Source: Sulfitobacter brevis (GTDB taxonomy: Bacteria; Pseudomonadota; Alphaproteobacteria; Rhodobacterales; Rhodobacteraceae). From it: a DNA stretch of 64,000 nucleotides. Position numbers and translations under genes: made by a program. The stretch's first letter is position 1. Each line of letters opens with the position of its first letter. The notes beneath the pieces are model-generated. The model was not told the DNA's origin and ran no database searches. It saw only the letters and a list, made by a program, of their open reading frames with translations. The stretch spans positions 25,498 to 89,497 of the forward strand of contig NZ_FOMW01000013.1 in NCBI RefSeq assembly GCF_900112755.1, in the 5' to 3' direction. Shown in pieces: positions 52,901-60,794 of the stretch.

Positions 52901-55678
52901 AATGCTCTTAATTAGGTTTCCCAGTGTTTGACGTTGCGCGGCAAGCTCGGCTTTTTCAGCCAAGGTCTCCGCCTCCTCCAGCTCCGCGCGGCGCTTGGCG
53001 ATCATCGCGGGGGTCACCTGTGCCGTCGTTGCAATCCCGGCTTCATCTCGCGACGATCGATTTGGTCTGCGCTGCCCTGCCATCGGCAGATCGGCGGCAG
53101 TCAGGGATTCACGATTATCGCGCCCTTCGAATATTGCACGGCGATCAGCGATCTCTTTGAATGCTTCCGGCGAGCAGGCTGCGACAGCAAAATGTTCGGC
53201 ACGCAACTCACCGCGTTTCAACGGCACTAGTCGCGACCCACCGCCGCGCAGGTCATTGGTACGAGTCACAGCAACCTGTGTGTTGACCGGCAGCGTTTCA
53301 CTTTGGACCAAAAATGCATGGGTGACCGGGCGCAGGCCAAACAGGGAGTATTTGCCATCGATATCCGTAACGACGGAGAGACCTTCTTGCGTGATGATGC
53401 GCACGCCCGGAACGCCCGGTTCCGACAAATTGCCACGTATGCCATCGCCATCACAGTCCATAAAGACCGAGCCGATGACAGTGCCTTCGCGAGCAAAAAC
53501 CCCACCTGCATTGGTCAATTGCACAACCGCACGGGCTGGGGCAGACTGGCGCGGCGTTCCCGTGCCTGCCTGGCGGCCGGAAAGCAGGGCGGTGTTCTCG
53601 TTCCGCCCTTCACGGGCGGCGGCTGTAAAATGCATGACGTAGCTCAATTCATGCGTGGACAGCGGCTCTAGATCCCCAAGATAATAGGTCATGTCGCCAC
53701 TACCATCCATTGCCGGATCGGCCAGCGGTTCTCCATTAAGCGCAGCCGAACCTGGCACATAGGTTACCCCATAGGGAGCACGGTCCAAAACTTCGGCATT
53801 TACCAGCCCTTGGTCCATGTTGTTGCCGAACGTCAGCGTATAAACGACAAACTCACCGTTTCCGACGCTGGTGCGATCAGCCGTTTTCAGGAGAGAAAGG
53901 GGCGCGCCGTAATGCGGGTCGACAGGAATATCCGAGACAAAAACCGGACCACCACCATGGCCGAAATCCGCCCCATATCCAGCCTCAGTTACCTGTCGCC
54001 CAAAGCCCACGAAACTCAACCGAACCGAAGGGTGGTTCCACGCTGGTGCATTAACCACCTCATAGCGGTAGCGACCAGCGGGTGCCGAGAGAAAGGTAAA
54101 AAAGCCTCTATCATCCGTCAAAGTGCGCTCTTGTTCAGTGCCTGTGACAACATCGATTAAAGCGATGGTTACACCACCGATTGGCGCGTTAGAGATCGAG
54201 TTAAACAAGAAGTTACCGGGGTTGATAGCAAGGTCGTCCTCAAGAAGTGTGCCGGCGCAAACGGCAGAGCCAAACAATCTGTCTCCCTGATTAGTCGCCA
54301 TGACCCCATCACCAGGCAACGGCATATCCATCCGCACCAAAGGCAAGGCGGTGGTGATAAATATTCCCGAATTTGCAGCGGTTTCTATAGCGACAATGGT
54401 TTCCACATCGCCCGTAAGAAAGCTGCGTACTGTCACGTTTGTCCGGTCAATGTCGCGCGTGAGGTTGCAGCCAGCCGCAGTCAGCCGCAGGCGACTATCG
54501 GTATCGGGATGGCCGAATTCCTGCTCTTCGCCGGTTTCAGGGTCCACAAAGATCAACGTGCCAGTCAGTGTTTCATCCCGCGTGTAAATTGTGGTGTTGG
54601 ATGCGACCTTTGCGGAGAATTCTGCCTCGTCTAAATAGGCCTCGGCTGTGTTGAAGACCGTTACATTTCCCAATTCACGCGGAATGTTAACTTGAAACGA
54701 CGGATCGCTCGAGCGTCCAACCGGGTAGTCGCCATCCTTGAAAAAGGCGACTGCATCAATCTCCTCAATCCGAACTGGCTGCGAGGATTGAAAGCTATAG
54801 TCTGGCTGCCCGCGCAGGTGGTATAAAGGCACAAGGCCCGCAGTCTCGGAAATCCCGTAGAAGACTGTATTCAATGGAATTTTATCTCGCAGCAGAACAC
54901 CAGAGCGGACAGCCCCGTCAATGCGCAGTGCTTGGCCTTCGATTTCGTTGTAAGCAGAAACATTGCCTTCGGAGTTATTGCGCAAATGCAGCATGTAAGT
55001 GATGCGGACGCCGCTATCGGTTTCGCTAATCATCTGCTGCTTTTCCAGCTCAAGCGCGCTAGAAACGATTCGTGTGAGACCCAGAGCGCTTCCGGTTACG
55101 CGCACCACAACGGGTTCACCACCTTCCACGGTCGCGGTCACAACGAGAGCAGAACTCATCGTGTCGCCGGGCGTCGCGTCGATGGAGACGCGGAACTCAT
55201 AGATGAGCTGCAGACGCGCGCCTGCTTCGATGGAGAACGGCCCGGTTATGTCCATATCGCCTTCGGCGCCATCGATGATGCCGTTGCCATTCAAATCAAA
55301 AACAAACCGACCGCCTGTGGTTAATGCGGCGCCAAGAGTGTCTTCTATAGACATTAGCAACTGAAGCGAGACGTTACCTGTATTAAGCACATTGAAATAA
55401 TATTGGGCAAAGGCACCACGGGTCAGCAAAAGATCAGAGGTCCCGTTGATCTCGACAGCAGGGACAATCGCGACCTCGGCTTCAACAGCGTTCGAAAAAA
55501 CCGTCTCAACAAAACCAAGCGCCGTATTGTAGTATGTCGTCTCGGCGATATTACGGATTACAACCCCGCCAGGAGCCGGAGTAGCCATCAAGGGCTGGGC
55601 GGCAAGTGCAAACATCAGCGCGACCATTCCGGCCAGTTTAACTGCGCTAATGCCCACATTGTGAAGAAAACTGCGCAT
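49925..55678 (-). CDS. 1917-aa exported protein: DUF11/SdrD-B-like repeats plus C-terminal outer-membrane barrel
   Basis: Signal peptide (about 1-32), then Ig/DUF11-type beta domains. One has a calcium-loop pattern (DLNGNGIIDGAE, 128-139). A CnaB/SdrD-B-like domain lies at about 498-545, a DUF11 domain at 592-703 (SLLKTADRTSVGNGEFVVYTL) and a second SdrD-B-like domain at 733-805 (GSVFMDCDGDGIRGN). A coiled-coil segment (about 890-925) and Ig-like modules (1000-1125) follow. From about 1130 to the end, alternating amphipathic strands rich in Tyr, Arg and Asp, with short turns, look like a beta-barrel of many strands; the last residues do not end in the classical terminal Phe (FLGN). Function unknown: surface anchor, secretion pore or receptor. 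It is the last gene of a three-gene operon. Confidence 0.8.
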   Translation of the reverse strand: MRSFLHNVGISAVKLAGMVALMFALAAQPLMATPAPGGVVIRNIAETTYYNTALGFVETVFSNAVEAEVAIVPAVEINGTSDLLLTRGAFAQYYFNVLNTGNVSLQLLMSIEDTLGAALTTGGRFVFDLNGNGIIDGAEGDMDITGPFSIEAGARLQLIYEFRVSIDATPGDTMSSALVVTATVEGGEPVVVRVTGSALGLTRIVSSALELEKQQMISETDSGVRITYMLHLRNNSEGNVSAYNEIEGQALRIDGAVRSGVLLRDKIPLNTVFYGISETAGLVPLYHLRGQPDYSFQSSQPVRIEEIDAVAFFKDGDYPVGRSSDPSFQVNIPRELGNVTVFNTAEAYLDEAEFSAKVASNTTIYTRDETLTGTLIFVDPETGEEQEFGHPDTDSRLRLTAAGCNLTRDIDRTNVTVRSFLTGDVETIVAIETAANSGIFITTALPLVRMDMPLPGDGVMATNQGDRLFGSAVCAGTLLEDDLAINPGNFLFNSISNAPIGGVTIALIDVVTGTEQERTLTDDRGFFTFLSAPAGRYRYEVVNAPAWNHPSVRLSFVGFGRQVTEAGYGADFGHGGGPVFVSDIPVDPHYGAPLSLLKTADRTSVGNGEFVVYTLTFGNNMDQGLVNAEVLDRAPYGVTYVPGSAALNGEPLADPAMDGSGDMTYYLGDLEPLSTHELSYVMHFTAAAREGRNENTALLSGRQAGTGTPRQSAPARAVVQLTNAGGVFAREGTVIGSVFMDCDGDGIRGNLSEPGVPGVRIITQEGLSVVTDIDGKYSLFGLRPVTHAFLVQSETLPVNTQVAVTRTNDLRGGGSRLVPLKRGELRAEHFAVAACSPEAFKEIADRRAIFEGRDNRESLTAADLPMAGQRRPNRSSRDEAGIATTAQVTPAMIAKRRAELEEAETLAEKAELAAQRQTLGNLIKSIDAAPGFIDFEDGQTVTRRAQNIRVKGPADQTLSLLLNGVELGPERVGERTNLAAKNVQAAEFVAVNLSAGQNRLTLVGKDGFGIERMRKEITLIAPGKPAKLELILPKTASANPVSVVPVVVRVLDARGLPVPASGTVTLRAQRSGWDVTDIRTGTPGVQAYLDNGEATFGLIPPQVSGPDRITVSGAFGSVEATITFTPDLNERIIIGVIEGAIALGDGTSTGAVLEPDRLNSFENTITGLRGELYLKGVIRGDALLTLRYSSDRDTEDRLFRDIRGDENYPVYGDNSERGADAQSSTNLFVKVEKGRSYVLYGDIAIEPESTAFKLGGQRRVATGAKAHWENDKVSVTVFGARTAQEQMTQEIRGRGVSGPYDLDLGGYVEGSERVEILVRDEEGDDILSATPMRRGTDYILDFFRNTITFDAPVRQFDADGNPVSIRVTYETEQEGAERYGLYGGEVNYALGDQTTIGARAVHADAPIGSPARERLQSGYIRHEDALGGIWEAEAARSEDNVGVVDGAARLSYDIQNTTDRFSIELIHTGKNFLTHGGLARAGTDQLRLTYAHKIDRKSDIVIGAEYVRDRNDGSRRLTMDALYSRQFNKHFRGDIGVEVRNTRIAGETDTENSLLLGAHWTPKGRPDTVIKARLRYPIGGADRPAELTLRTYREPTNGWRSYNEVELTINDGAVLSRARIGFSYNLNEWLSGRTEMTRGIGETDTVYNQGMSATWQVNKVTSFSFDIEHARRMESGEHDLTSVAVGAKWGTADGDWVGDADFDTTFEDTGRTHYASFGLAGRLTPDLTFLGRSRIAIDRRNGADDRRVRTRAGLAYRPISNPRFEALAWYEHRLEEQQNRSETHMWSVDASYEINQDLRVNGKYAGQVQEISLTNGVGTKATTQLLQAGVNYEFSDDRFELGVNAARLWDNLGNATNGLGAEFGFSPRRGTLLAIGYNRAEGQVAGQSALYQEGLYLRFKLLLDNSLWDQLDGFLGN

Positions 55679-55722
55679 CAGCCTACTCCTTAAGGGACAA
55701 AATGTTTTGGAAGAAGTTATGG

Positions 55723-55756
55723 GGCGCCCCCAATCAGGGGAGGTGTCGGGGGCGCC
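55723..55756 (-). other. Intra-operon hairpin between the 880-aa and 1917-aa genes
   Basis: GGCGCCCCC (55723-55731) and GGGGGCGCC (55748-55756) form a perfect 9-bp stem with a 16-base loop in the 87-base gap. There is no T run, so it is more likely an attenuator or RNA-end stabiliser than a full terminator. It could make the upstream 880-aa protein more abundant than the barrel protein. Confidence 0.6.
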
Positions 55757-55765
55757 TTAGTTCGC

Positions 55766-58408
55766 TTATTCGTCCACTTGAACAGTGAACTCTAGTGTGG
55801 CGAACTCACCTGGGATCACCGAGCCGTGTGCGCTCGAGATACCGGTACCGGTTATCGTGGCTGTAGCGGTGGGTGGGGTAACAGCTTCAGCACAGGCCGC
55901 GAAGCAGTTGGTTACCGCTGTGTAGGCAGGTGCCGCGTCAGAGATGGTAACGTTATTGGCGGTAGATGTGCCGGTGTTTTCAGCAACAATGCGGTAACGG
56001 ATACACTGCCCTGGTTCGACATTCTGACGGTTCTTGGTGAAGGTACCTACTGCTCCAGTACAAAGAGGATCTACGTACTGCAGCTTGGTCAGCGTCATAT
56101 CACCTGAGATGATAGTGACACGGTCTTCCACATCGTTGTTCGTCGTGTCGGCATCAGTACCCACACCGTTCAACAATGAAGCCAGCGTGATGGTTCCGAT
56201 TTCGGACACACCTGGCGTTGCCGTGGATGGTGTCTGGACACGGTAGATCACCGAGATGGAGTCTCCCGAAGCAAGACCGTCGGTTCCAACAGCAACCCCG
56301 TCAGTCAGATCGTCGAAGTTATCGATGACCGTTTCGCCAGCATCGATTACTCCGTTGGCGTTCGCATCCCAGAACAGAGCGCCAGAGAAGTTAGTCAGGC
56401 CCCCTATGCTGATCGCACCTTCAGTGATATCAACGTTGCCGGAGTTGGTGATCGTGTGAAGCATGTCGACAATGCCACCGGGCGATGCCTGCGCGCTTTG
56501 GTCATCAATGATCTCGACATCATAGACCTCACTCACTGTAACTTGGTTGACGATCCGGTCGCCTTGACCCGACACAGCAGACAGCACGGCGATATCGATA
56601 AGCGTGTCGCCGGGAGGTGCCAAATCAGAGGGCGTGATGACGACTTGGAACGCTTGGGTGCCGCCGGCTGGTACCGTACCTGTATTGGTAGCAACGGAGC
56701 CGTCGGGGAGCAGGAACACTACTGTCCAGCCTGCAGGCAGTGGTTGATCCAACGACAGGTTATAGCTGTCGGATACCGGACCGTTATTCTCTACAACCAT
56801 GTCATAGATAATCGGCTCGCCTGGATCAGTGGTGTAGGTCACCCATGGGTTAACTCCGTTGAGTGGGAACGCACCGTCACCTTCGGAACCAACAACGTTA
56901 TTTTCCAGATCTACCGCAGACGCCAGCACAGCACCGTTAAATTCGGCTGTCGAGGTATCGGACGCACCAGAACCGTCAGAAGTCGTGGTCACTGTTGCAG
57001 TATAATCTGCCGTCGCAACTGGAACTACATTTGTTGGAAGTGTCGCAATCAAAGTCACCTTGGCGCTCGCACCAATCGCGAGGGGGCCAACCGAGCCAAT
57101 GATCGGGGTAACCCCATCAGCACCAACAAACCGGAACGTCGTACCTGCAGGGTAGTCCACATTGGAAACTTGCAAGGCCAAGCTGTCTGCCTGATTTGAC
57201 AGGTTAGTCAAAACAAACTCATGTCGGATTGTACCGCCCTGGTAGGTAACCTGGCTGTTTTCGGTTACGATGTCATCATTATTGGTGTCATCATCTGTTG
57301 CGGAGAAGATTGCTGCGTTTGGTGACCCGTCAGCGTTAATGGCTGTATCAGCAATGGCTACAGCATACTGGTTATCAACGCGGACCGAAGCGGTGTTGGA
57401 TGGCGGGAAGTTAGGGTCGCCATCGATCTGTTGGGTTGCAACGTTGGGGATGATCCCTGCGTTTGCTGTGGAGGCGATGGTCGCTTGAAAAGTCACACGA
57501 CCGGAACGGCCGGAGCGAACTTCGGACAGCAAGAAGTTGACTGTCTGAGCGTCATCGTAGTCCCAGATAATTGTTTCGCTGGAACCGTTTGTGCCGTCAA
57601 CGACTGTCGTGGCGTTGTCATCATCCAGCGCACCAGCAGAGTCCGACCAGGTAGCCGAACCCGGCACATAGATCAAATCTGCATCCAGAACGTCTTCGAC
57701 AAGGTAGTCGACCGCGCTGGTCAAACCAGTGCTGGAATACGTCAGTGTTACTGTAACAGTATCACCTGCATCGACAATCGCGGTGTTCCCGCCAGAGCCG
57801 GCATCCGCCACCATCGATTTGACCAATTCCACAATCGCCCCGGTGGAGACTGTCAGGGTATCGGTATTGCTGACTGTCTCGGCGCCATCTAGCGTGGAGG
57901 CTGCGGTTACAAGGATGGTCTCGCTGCCCGAAGCACTGGAGGCCACAGTCGCCTCAATCACCACACCGAACTGTTCGCCAGCGCCCAATGTCGGGGTCGA
58001 GGTCAACGGAGTTGCGCTATCTGCGACACCATCAAGGTTCGCATCCGGATAGAAGATCAACTGCGTCGTGTCGAGGGTGCCGGTGCTATTTTCTACGGCC
58101 GTCAGGTCAAAGCTGTCTGGCCCGTTACCTTCGTTGGTAATGATGTGCGGCAGGAAAGCTTTACCACCTGGCGCGATCGTTTCAGTGTTGTCTGACGTCA
58201 TGGTGACACCGGCAACCTGCTGCACAATCGTTTCGACCGTGTTGGAGGTTACCGTAATCGTGTCACCAGCAGAATTTGTATAGGTTGCCACGGCTTGGTT
58301 ACCAATGACAGAGCCGGCCTCCGGAGAGGCAGCGAACACTGCGGCCCCGATGACGGAGCTAACCGCCACGGCGCTGGCGGAGCGCATAAAGAAGGATTGA
58401 TAGGTCAA
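55766..58408 (-). CDS. 880-aa exported DUF11-type repeat protein
   Basis: The start is a TTG at 58406-58408 with GAGGA 8 bases upstream; the first ATG (residue 8) has no ribosome site. A signal peptide is followed by VIGNQAVATYTNSAGDTITV, then about six Ig-like DUF11/CARDB-type domains rich in Thr, Ser, Val and Asp and almost free of Lys and Cys until the C-terminus. Two calcium-loop-like stretches appear (DANLDGVADS, WDANANGVIDAGE). Four Cys lie in the last 90 residues and could form two disulfides. No anchor or barrel is present, so it is probably a secreted or surface structural subunit held by the 1917-aa partner. Confidence 0.8.
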   Translation of the reverse strand: MTYQSFFMRSASAVAVSSVIGAAVFAASPEAGSVIGNQAVATYTNSAGDTITVTSNTVETIVQQVAGVTMTSDNTETIAPGGKAFLPHIITNEGNGPDSFDLTAVENSTGTLDTTQLIFYPDANLDGVADSATPLTSTPTLGAGEQFGVVIEATVASSASGSETILVTAASTLDGAETVSNTDTLTVSTGAIVELVKSMVADAGSGGNTAIVDAGDTVTVTLTYSSTGLTSAVDYLVEDVLDADLIYVPGSATWSDSAGALDDDNATTVVDGTNGSSETIIWDYDDAQTVNFLLSEVRSGRSGRVTFQATIASTANAGIIPNVATQQIDGDPNFPPSNTASVRVDNQYAVAIADTAINADGSPNAAIFSATDDDTNNDDIVTENSQVTYQGGTIRHEFVLTNLSNQADSLALQVSNVDYPAGTTFRFVGADGVTPIIGSVGPLAIGASAKVTLIATLPTNVVPVATADYTATVTTTSDGSGASDTSTAEFNGAVLASAVDLENNVVGSEGDGAFPLNGVNPWVTYTTDPGEPIIYDMVVENNGPVSDSYNLSLDQPLPAGWTVVFLLPDGSVATNTGTVPAGGTQAFQVVITPSDLAPPGDTLIDIAVLSAVSGQGDRIVNQVTVSEVYDVEIIDDQSAQASPGGIVDMLHTITNSGNVDITEGAISIGGLTNFSGALFWDANANGVIDAGETVIDNFDDLTDGVAVGTDGLASGDSISVIYRVQTPSTATPGVSEIGTITLASLLNGVGTDADTTNNDVEDRVTIISGDMTLTKLQYVDPLCTGAVGTFTKNRQNVEPGQCIRYRIVAENTGTSTANNVTISDAAPAYTAVTNCFAACAEAVTPPTATATITGTGISSAHGSVIPGEFATLEFTVQVDE

Positions 58409-58464
58409 AGTTTTTTTCCTCTGTTTGGATAGTGGGTTCAGGTGAACCGGTGCGGAAGGTCGGT

Positions 58465-58977
58465 TCAGTCAACGCGGACGCGGTAGCTGTTTTGTGCGGA
58501 CTCGCCGGCCTTTAGAGGCTCGGAAAGGGTCCACCTGACTGCCGCAACTTCTTCCTCGGGCAGCGGTTCTTCGCGCAAGCTGCCGTCTGCTTCGAGGACC
58601 TTGCGCACAGCGGGAAGCGTCGACCATTCAAGGCCTTCATGCTGTGGGTCTAGTTCTGCCTGAACCTCGAAGATTGCCTGTATGGAGGTCGCCTCGTTCC
58701 CGATTTTAAGGGAGACGCCGTCGGGGACGGGTGCGGCGATTACGATGCCTGACATCGCTTCCTCCGTCTTATTTTCGTGATTGAGCTGGTAGTGAATAAT
58801 CTCACCGGGGCGAACGGTCTTCCGTTCAACGAGGATTTCATTTCCCTCATCGTTTTGCTCGACGATGAGGAAAGAAAAATCACTCGAAAGCGCTTCTGCC
58901 GAGGCCGATAAACCGGCCATAGAGAGTACCATCCCGGCAATAACAGCTCGGGATATTTGGGGGACATGCGTAAACAT
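58465..58977 (-). CDS. 170-aa exported single-domain DUF11-like protein
   Basis: The ATG at 58975-58977 has AAGGGA 8 bases upstream. Signal peptide (cut near SASAEA), then one beta-rich domain with RPGEIIHYQLNHENKTEEAMSG, IVIAAPVPDGVSLKIGNEA and VRWTLSEPLKAGESAQNSYRV. The PGExxxYxLxxxN and PVPDGV pattern is like one DUF11 repeat. It is the first gene of the operon, 56 bases before the 880-aa gene. It may be a minor subunit, cap or chaperone of the larger protein; that is inference. Confidence 0.75.
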   Translation of the reverse strand: MFTHVPQISRAVIAGMVLSMAGLSASAEALSSDFSFLIVEQNDEGNEILVERKTVRPGEIIHYQLNHENKTEEAMSGIVIAAPVPDGVSLKIGNEATSIQAIFEVQAELDPQHEGLEWSTLPAVRKVLEADGSLREEPLPEEEVAAVRWTLSEPLKAGESAQNSYRVRVD

Positions 58978-59396
58978 CAATGTTTTCCCTTGAAAGCCGG
59001 AGGTCGTGCCGGCGGTTGCATCAAACGGCAGATTGGAAGCGCCGCTATTCGCTCATATTCAGGGAAAACATCTCAGGAAGCATTTGCGATTTGGACTAAG
59101 TTATTGAAATATAAGACATTCCGCTATCCATAAGAATAGGTCGCTCTACATCTGTCGGGGATAATTCTATCATTTCGGATATGTCAAATAGCGACGAAAA
59201 CAAGGCAGCGCCGCTAATACCGGCCCTACAAGCTGCGCAAACTGCGGCTTATTCCATTTCTGCGAATCTGATGGGTGGCGACCTTGCCGATCGGTTTCGA
59301 AAGGCATAAGGCGCACCGTCCAATTGGGCAGCAAAGCAGAGCATCAATTCAGTTGTTGGTTGCTCCGCGGAGTTACGTAAGGCGCTGCCAAGCAAA

Positions 59397-59426
59397 AAGG
59401 CGCAACGTCATTAAACGCCACGCCTT
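59397..59426 (-). terminator. Terminator of the NarL-type regulator
   Basis: In minus-strand RNA, AAGGCGTGGCGT pairs over 12 positions with ACGTTGCGCCTT (three G-U pairs), loop TTAATG, followed by TTTGC. It lies 28 bases past the stop. The regulator is therefore not in the same transcript as the surface operon. The remaining 58978-59396 holds only the A+T-rich upstream region of that operon; I see no gene in it. Confidence 0.82.
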
Positions 59427-59454
59427 GCAGAAAAGGGTCATCGGTTAGTCTGCC

Positions 59455-60075
59455 TCAAATGAATCCGGCATCCCGCGCAATCATCGCTGCATCTGTGCGG
59501 TTCTTGGCTTCGAGTTTGCGACACAGCGTTTTGACGTGCAGCTTGATCGTGACCTCCTGCAATTCAAGGTCGCGCGCGATTTCCTTATTGGATTTCGCGC
59601 TCATCAACCGTCGCAAAACCTGACGCTCGCGATCCGACAAGCTTTTCTCAAAATCGGTTTCTTCCGGATTGTCCTTGCCCGACATGAAATTGACAGGAGC
59701 ATAGATCTCCCCCGCCGCCATAAATCTCACTGCGTTCACCAGCGATTTGGCAGGCAATGTTTTAGGAAGAAAGCCGATGGCACCCATTTCCAGCGCCTGC
59801 TCGGCGATCAGCCGGGTCGCGGTGCCGGAAATCAATCCGACAGGTTTACCACCATTTGCCTCGATCACCCGTTTGAGCCCGTCAAGACCCTTCATGCCGG
59901 GCATGGTATAATCGAGCAGCACCAAATCGAACGGTCCGTCCTCGGCAATCTTGGTGAGCGCTTCTTGAAGGTTGCAGGCGGCCTGTGTCTGCGTGTCGCC
60001 ATCAGCGTCCAGAAACATCGCAATCGTTTCGCGAACCATATCGTGGTCATCCGCGATTAAAATCTGCAAAGTCAT
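59455..60075 (-). CDS. NarL/FixJ-family response regulator
   Basis: 206 aa. Receiver domain with the acidic pocket (IADDHD), phosphoacceptor Asp55 (LVLLDYTMPG) and the Lys of FLPKTLPA near 105. C-terminal LuxR-type HTH (about 143-202) with LSDRERQVLRRL and NKEIARDLELQEVTIKLHVKTLCRKL. It is divergent from the molybdopterin-fold protein/hybrid-kinase pair, so the kinase is the likely partner. Two inverted repeats in the shared region are candidate binding sites. Confidence 0.93.
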   Translation of the reverse strand: MTLQILIADDHDMVRETIAMFLDADGDTQTQAACNLQEALTKIAEDGPFDLVLLDYTMPGMKGLDGLKRVIEANGGKPVGLISGTATRLIAEQALEMGAIGFLPKTLPAKSLVNAVRFMAAGEIYAPVNFMSGKDNPEETDFEKSLSDRERQVLRRLMSAKSNKEIARDLELQEVTIKLHVKTLCRKLEAKNRTDAAMIARDAGFI

Positions 60076-60120
60076 TTTCTATCCTTACTTTATATTTCGC
60101 CGCCCCACCGATCCACTGAC

Positions 60121-60146
60121 GAATTAGATCGGATTTAATCTAATTC
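60121..60146. promoter_or_regulatory. Inverted repeat in the divergent regulator region
   Basis: GAATTAGAT (60121-60129) and ATCTAATTC (60138-60146) are perfect 9-base arms with an 8-base spacer. It is 46 bases upstream of the NarL-type regulator start and 146 bases upstream of the opposite gene. The symmetry and position suggest an operator for a dimeric regulator. Confidence 0.55.
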
Positions 60147-60195
60147 ACAGTAAATTTTCGCCGAAACACCCCTGACTATTCACCGTCTCTACGGC

Positions 60196-60211
60196 CTATA
60201 CTTTAGTATAG
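60196..60211. promoter_or_regulatory. Second inverted repeat in the divergent regulator region
   Basis: CTATACT (60196-60202) and AGTATAG (60205-60211) are 7-base arms around TT, about 81 bases upstream of the molybdopterin-fold gene. It could be a second operator or include a -10 element. It does not share sequence with the repeat at 60121-60146. Confidence 0.45.
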
Positions 60212-60291
60212 CATGTTTGTTCTTCTGCTCACTCGCAGAAACCAGCAAAGGGGTTAATATTGTGTTACAACCTACAAAAAAGGCTAATTAC

Positions 60292-60768
60292 ATGCGATTA
60301 AAAAATTCCCTGTCTGCTGCTTTCGCCTTGATCCTCGCGCTCGCAACAAATGCGCAGGCCCAAGACGACGTCACCGTGCTCAGAGTAGCTGCAAACGGTG
60401 TGGAGCAAGAATTCACGCTGGCCGAGCTTCAGGCCCTGCCCGAGCAGTCTTTCGAAACCACAACGATCTGGACTGAAGGGCCGCAAGAATTCGCAGGGGT
60501 CTCTCTCAAGACCTTGCTGGACCATCTCACCGTAACGCATGGGGACATCAACGCGACCGCCATTAACGATTACACAATCACGATCCCCTTTGAGGATGCG
60601 ACACGCGCTGGCCCGATTATAGCCTATCACATGAACGGTGACGAAATGACGCGCAGGGGCAAAGGGCCGCTTTGGATTGTTTACCCTTATGACAGCGATT
60701 TAAAGTATCAAACGGAAACCATCTATAGCCGGTCTATCTGGCAGCTTGATCGCATCACTATCGAATAA
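60292..60768 (+). CDS. Periplasmic molybdopterin-fold (SUOX-like) protein without the cysteine ligand
   Basis: 158 aa from the ATG at 60292 (AAGG upstream). Signal peptide ending in NAQAQ. The domain FTLAELQALPEQSF, TTTIWTEGPQEFAGVSLKTLL, YTITIPFEDA and GKGPLWIVYPYD follows the sulfite-oxidase-type molybdopterin-binding fold (PF00174). The mature protein contains no cysteine, so the Mo-coordinating residue is missing and no redox reaction is expected. It sits 26 bases before the hybrid kinase gene, suggesting a periplasmic ligand-binding partner of that kinase. That role is inferred. Confidence 0.75.
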   Translation: MRLKNSLSAAFALILALATNAQAQDDVTVLRVAANGVEQEFTLAELQALPEQSFETTTIWTEGPQEFAGVSLKTLLDHLTVTHGDINATAINDYTITIPFEDATRAGPIIAYHMNGDEMTRRGKGPLWIVYPYDSDLKYQTETIYSRSIWQLDRITIE

Positions 60769-60794
60769 GAGCACTACACGCCCCGGGGGGACGG

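Noticed and set aside
49925..58980. RTX adhesin or type I secretion substrate
   Set aside because: No GGxGxDxxx nonapeptide repeats are seen; the proteins have Sec-type signal peptides, and the calcium-like loops are of the DxNxNG type.
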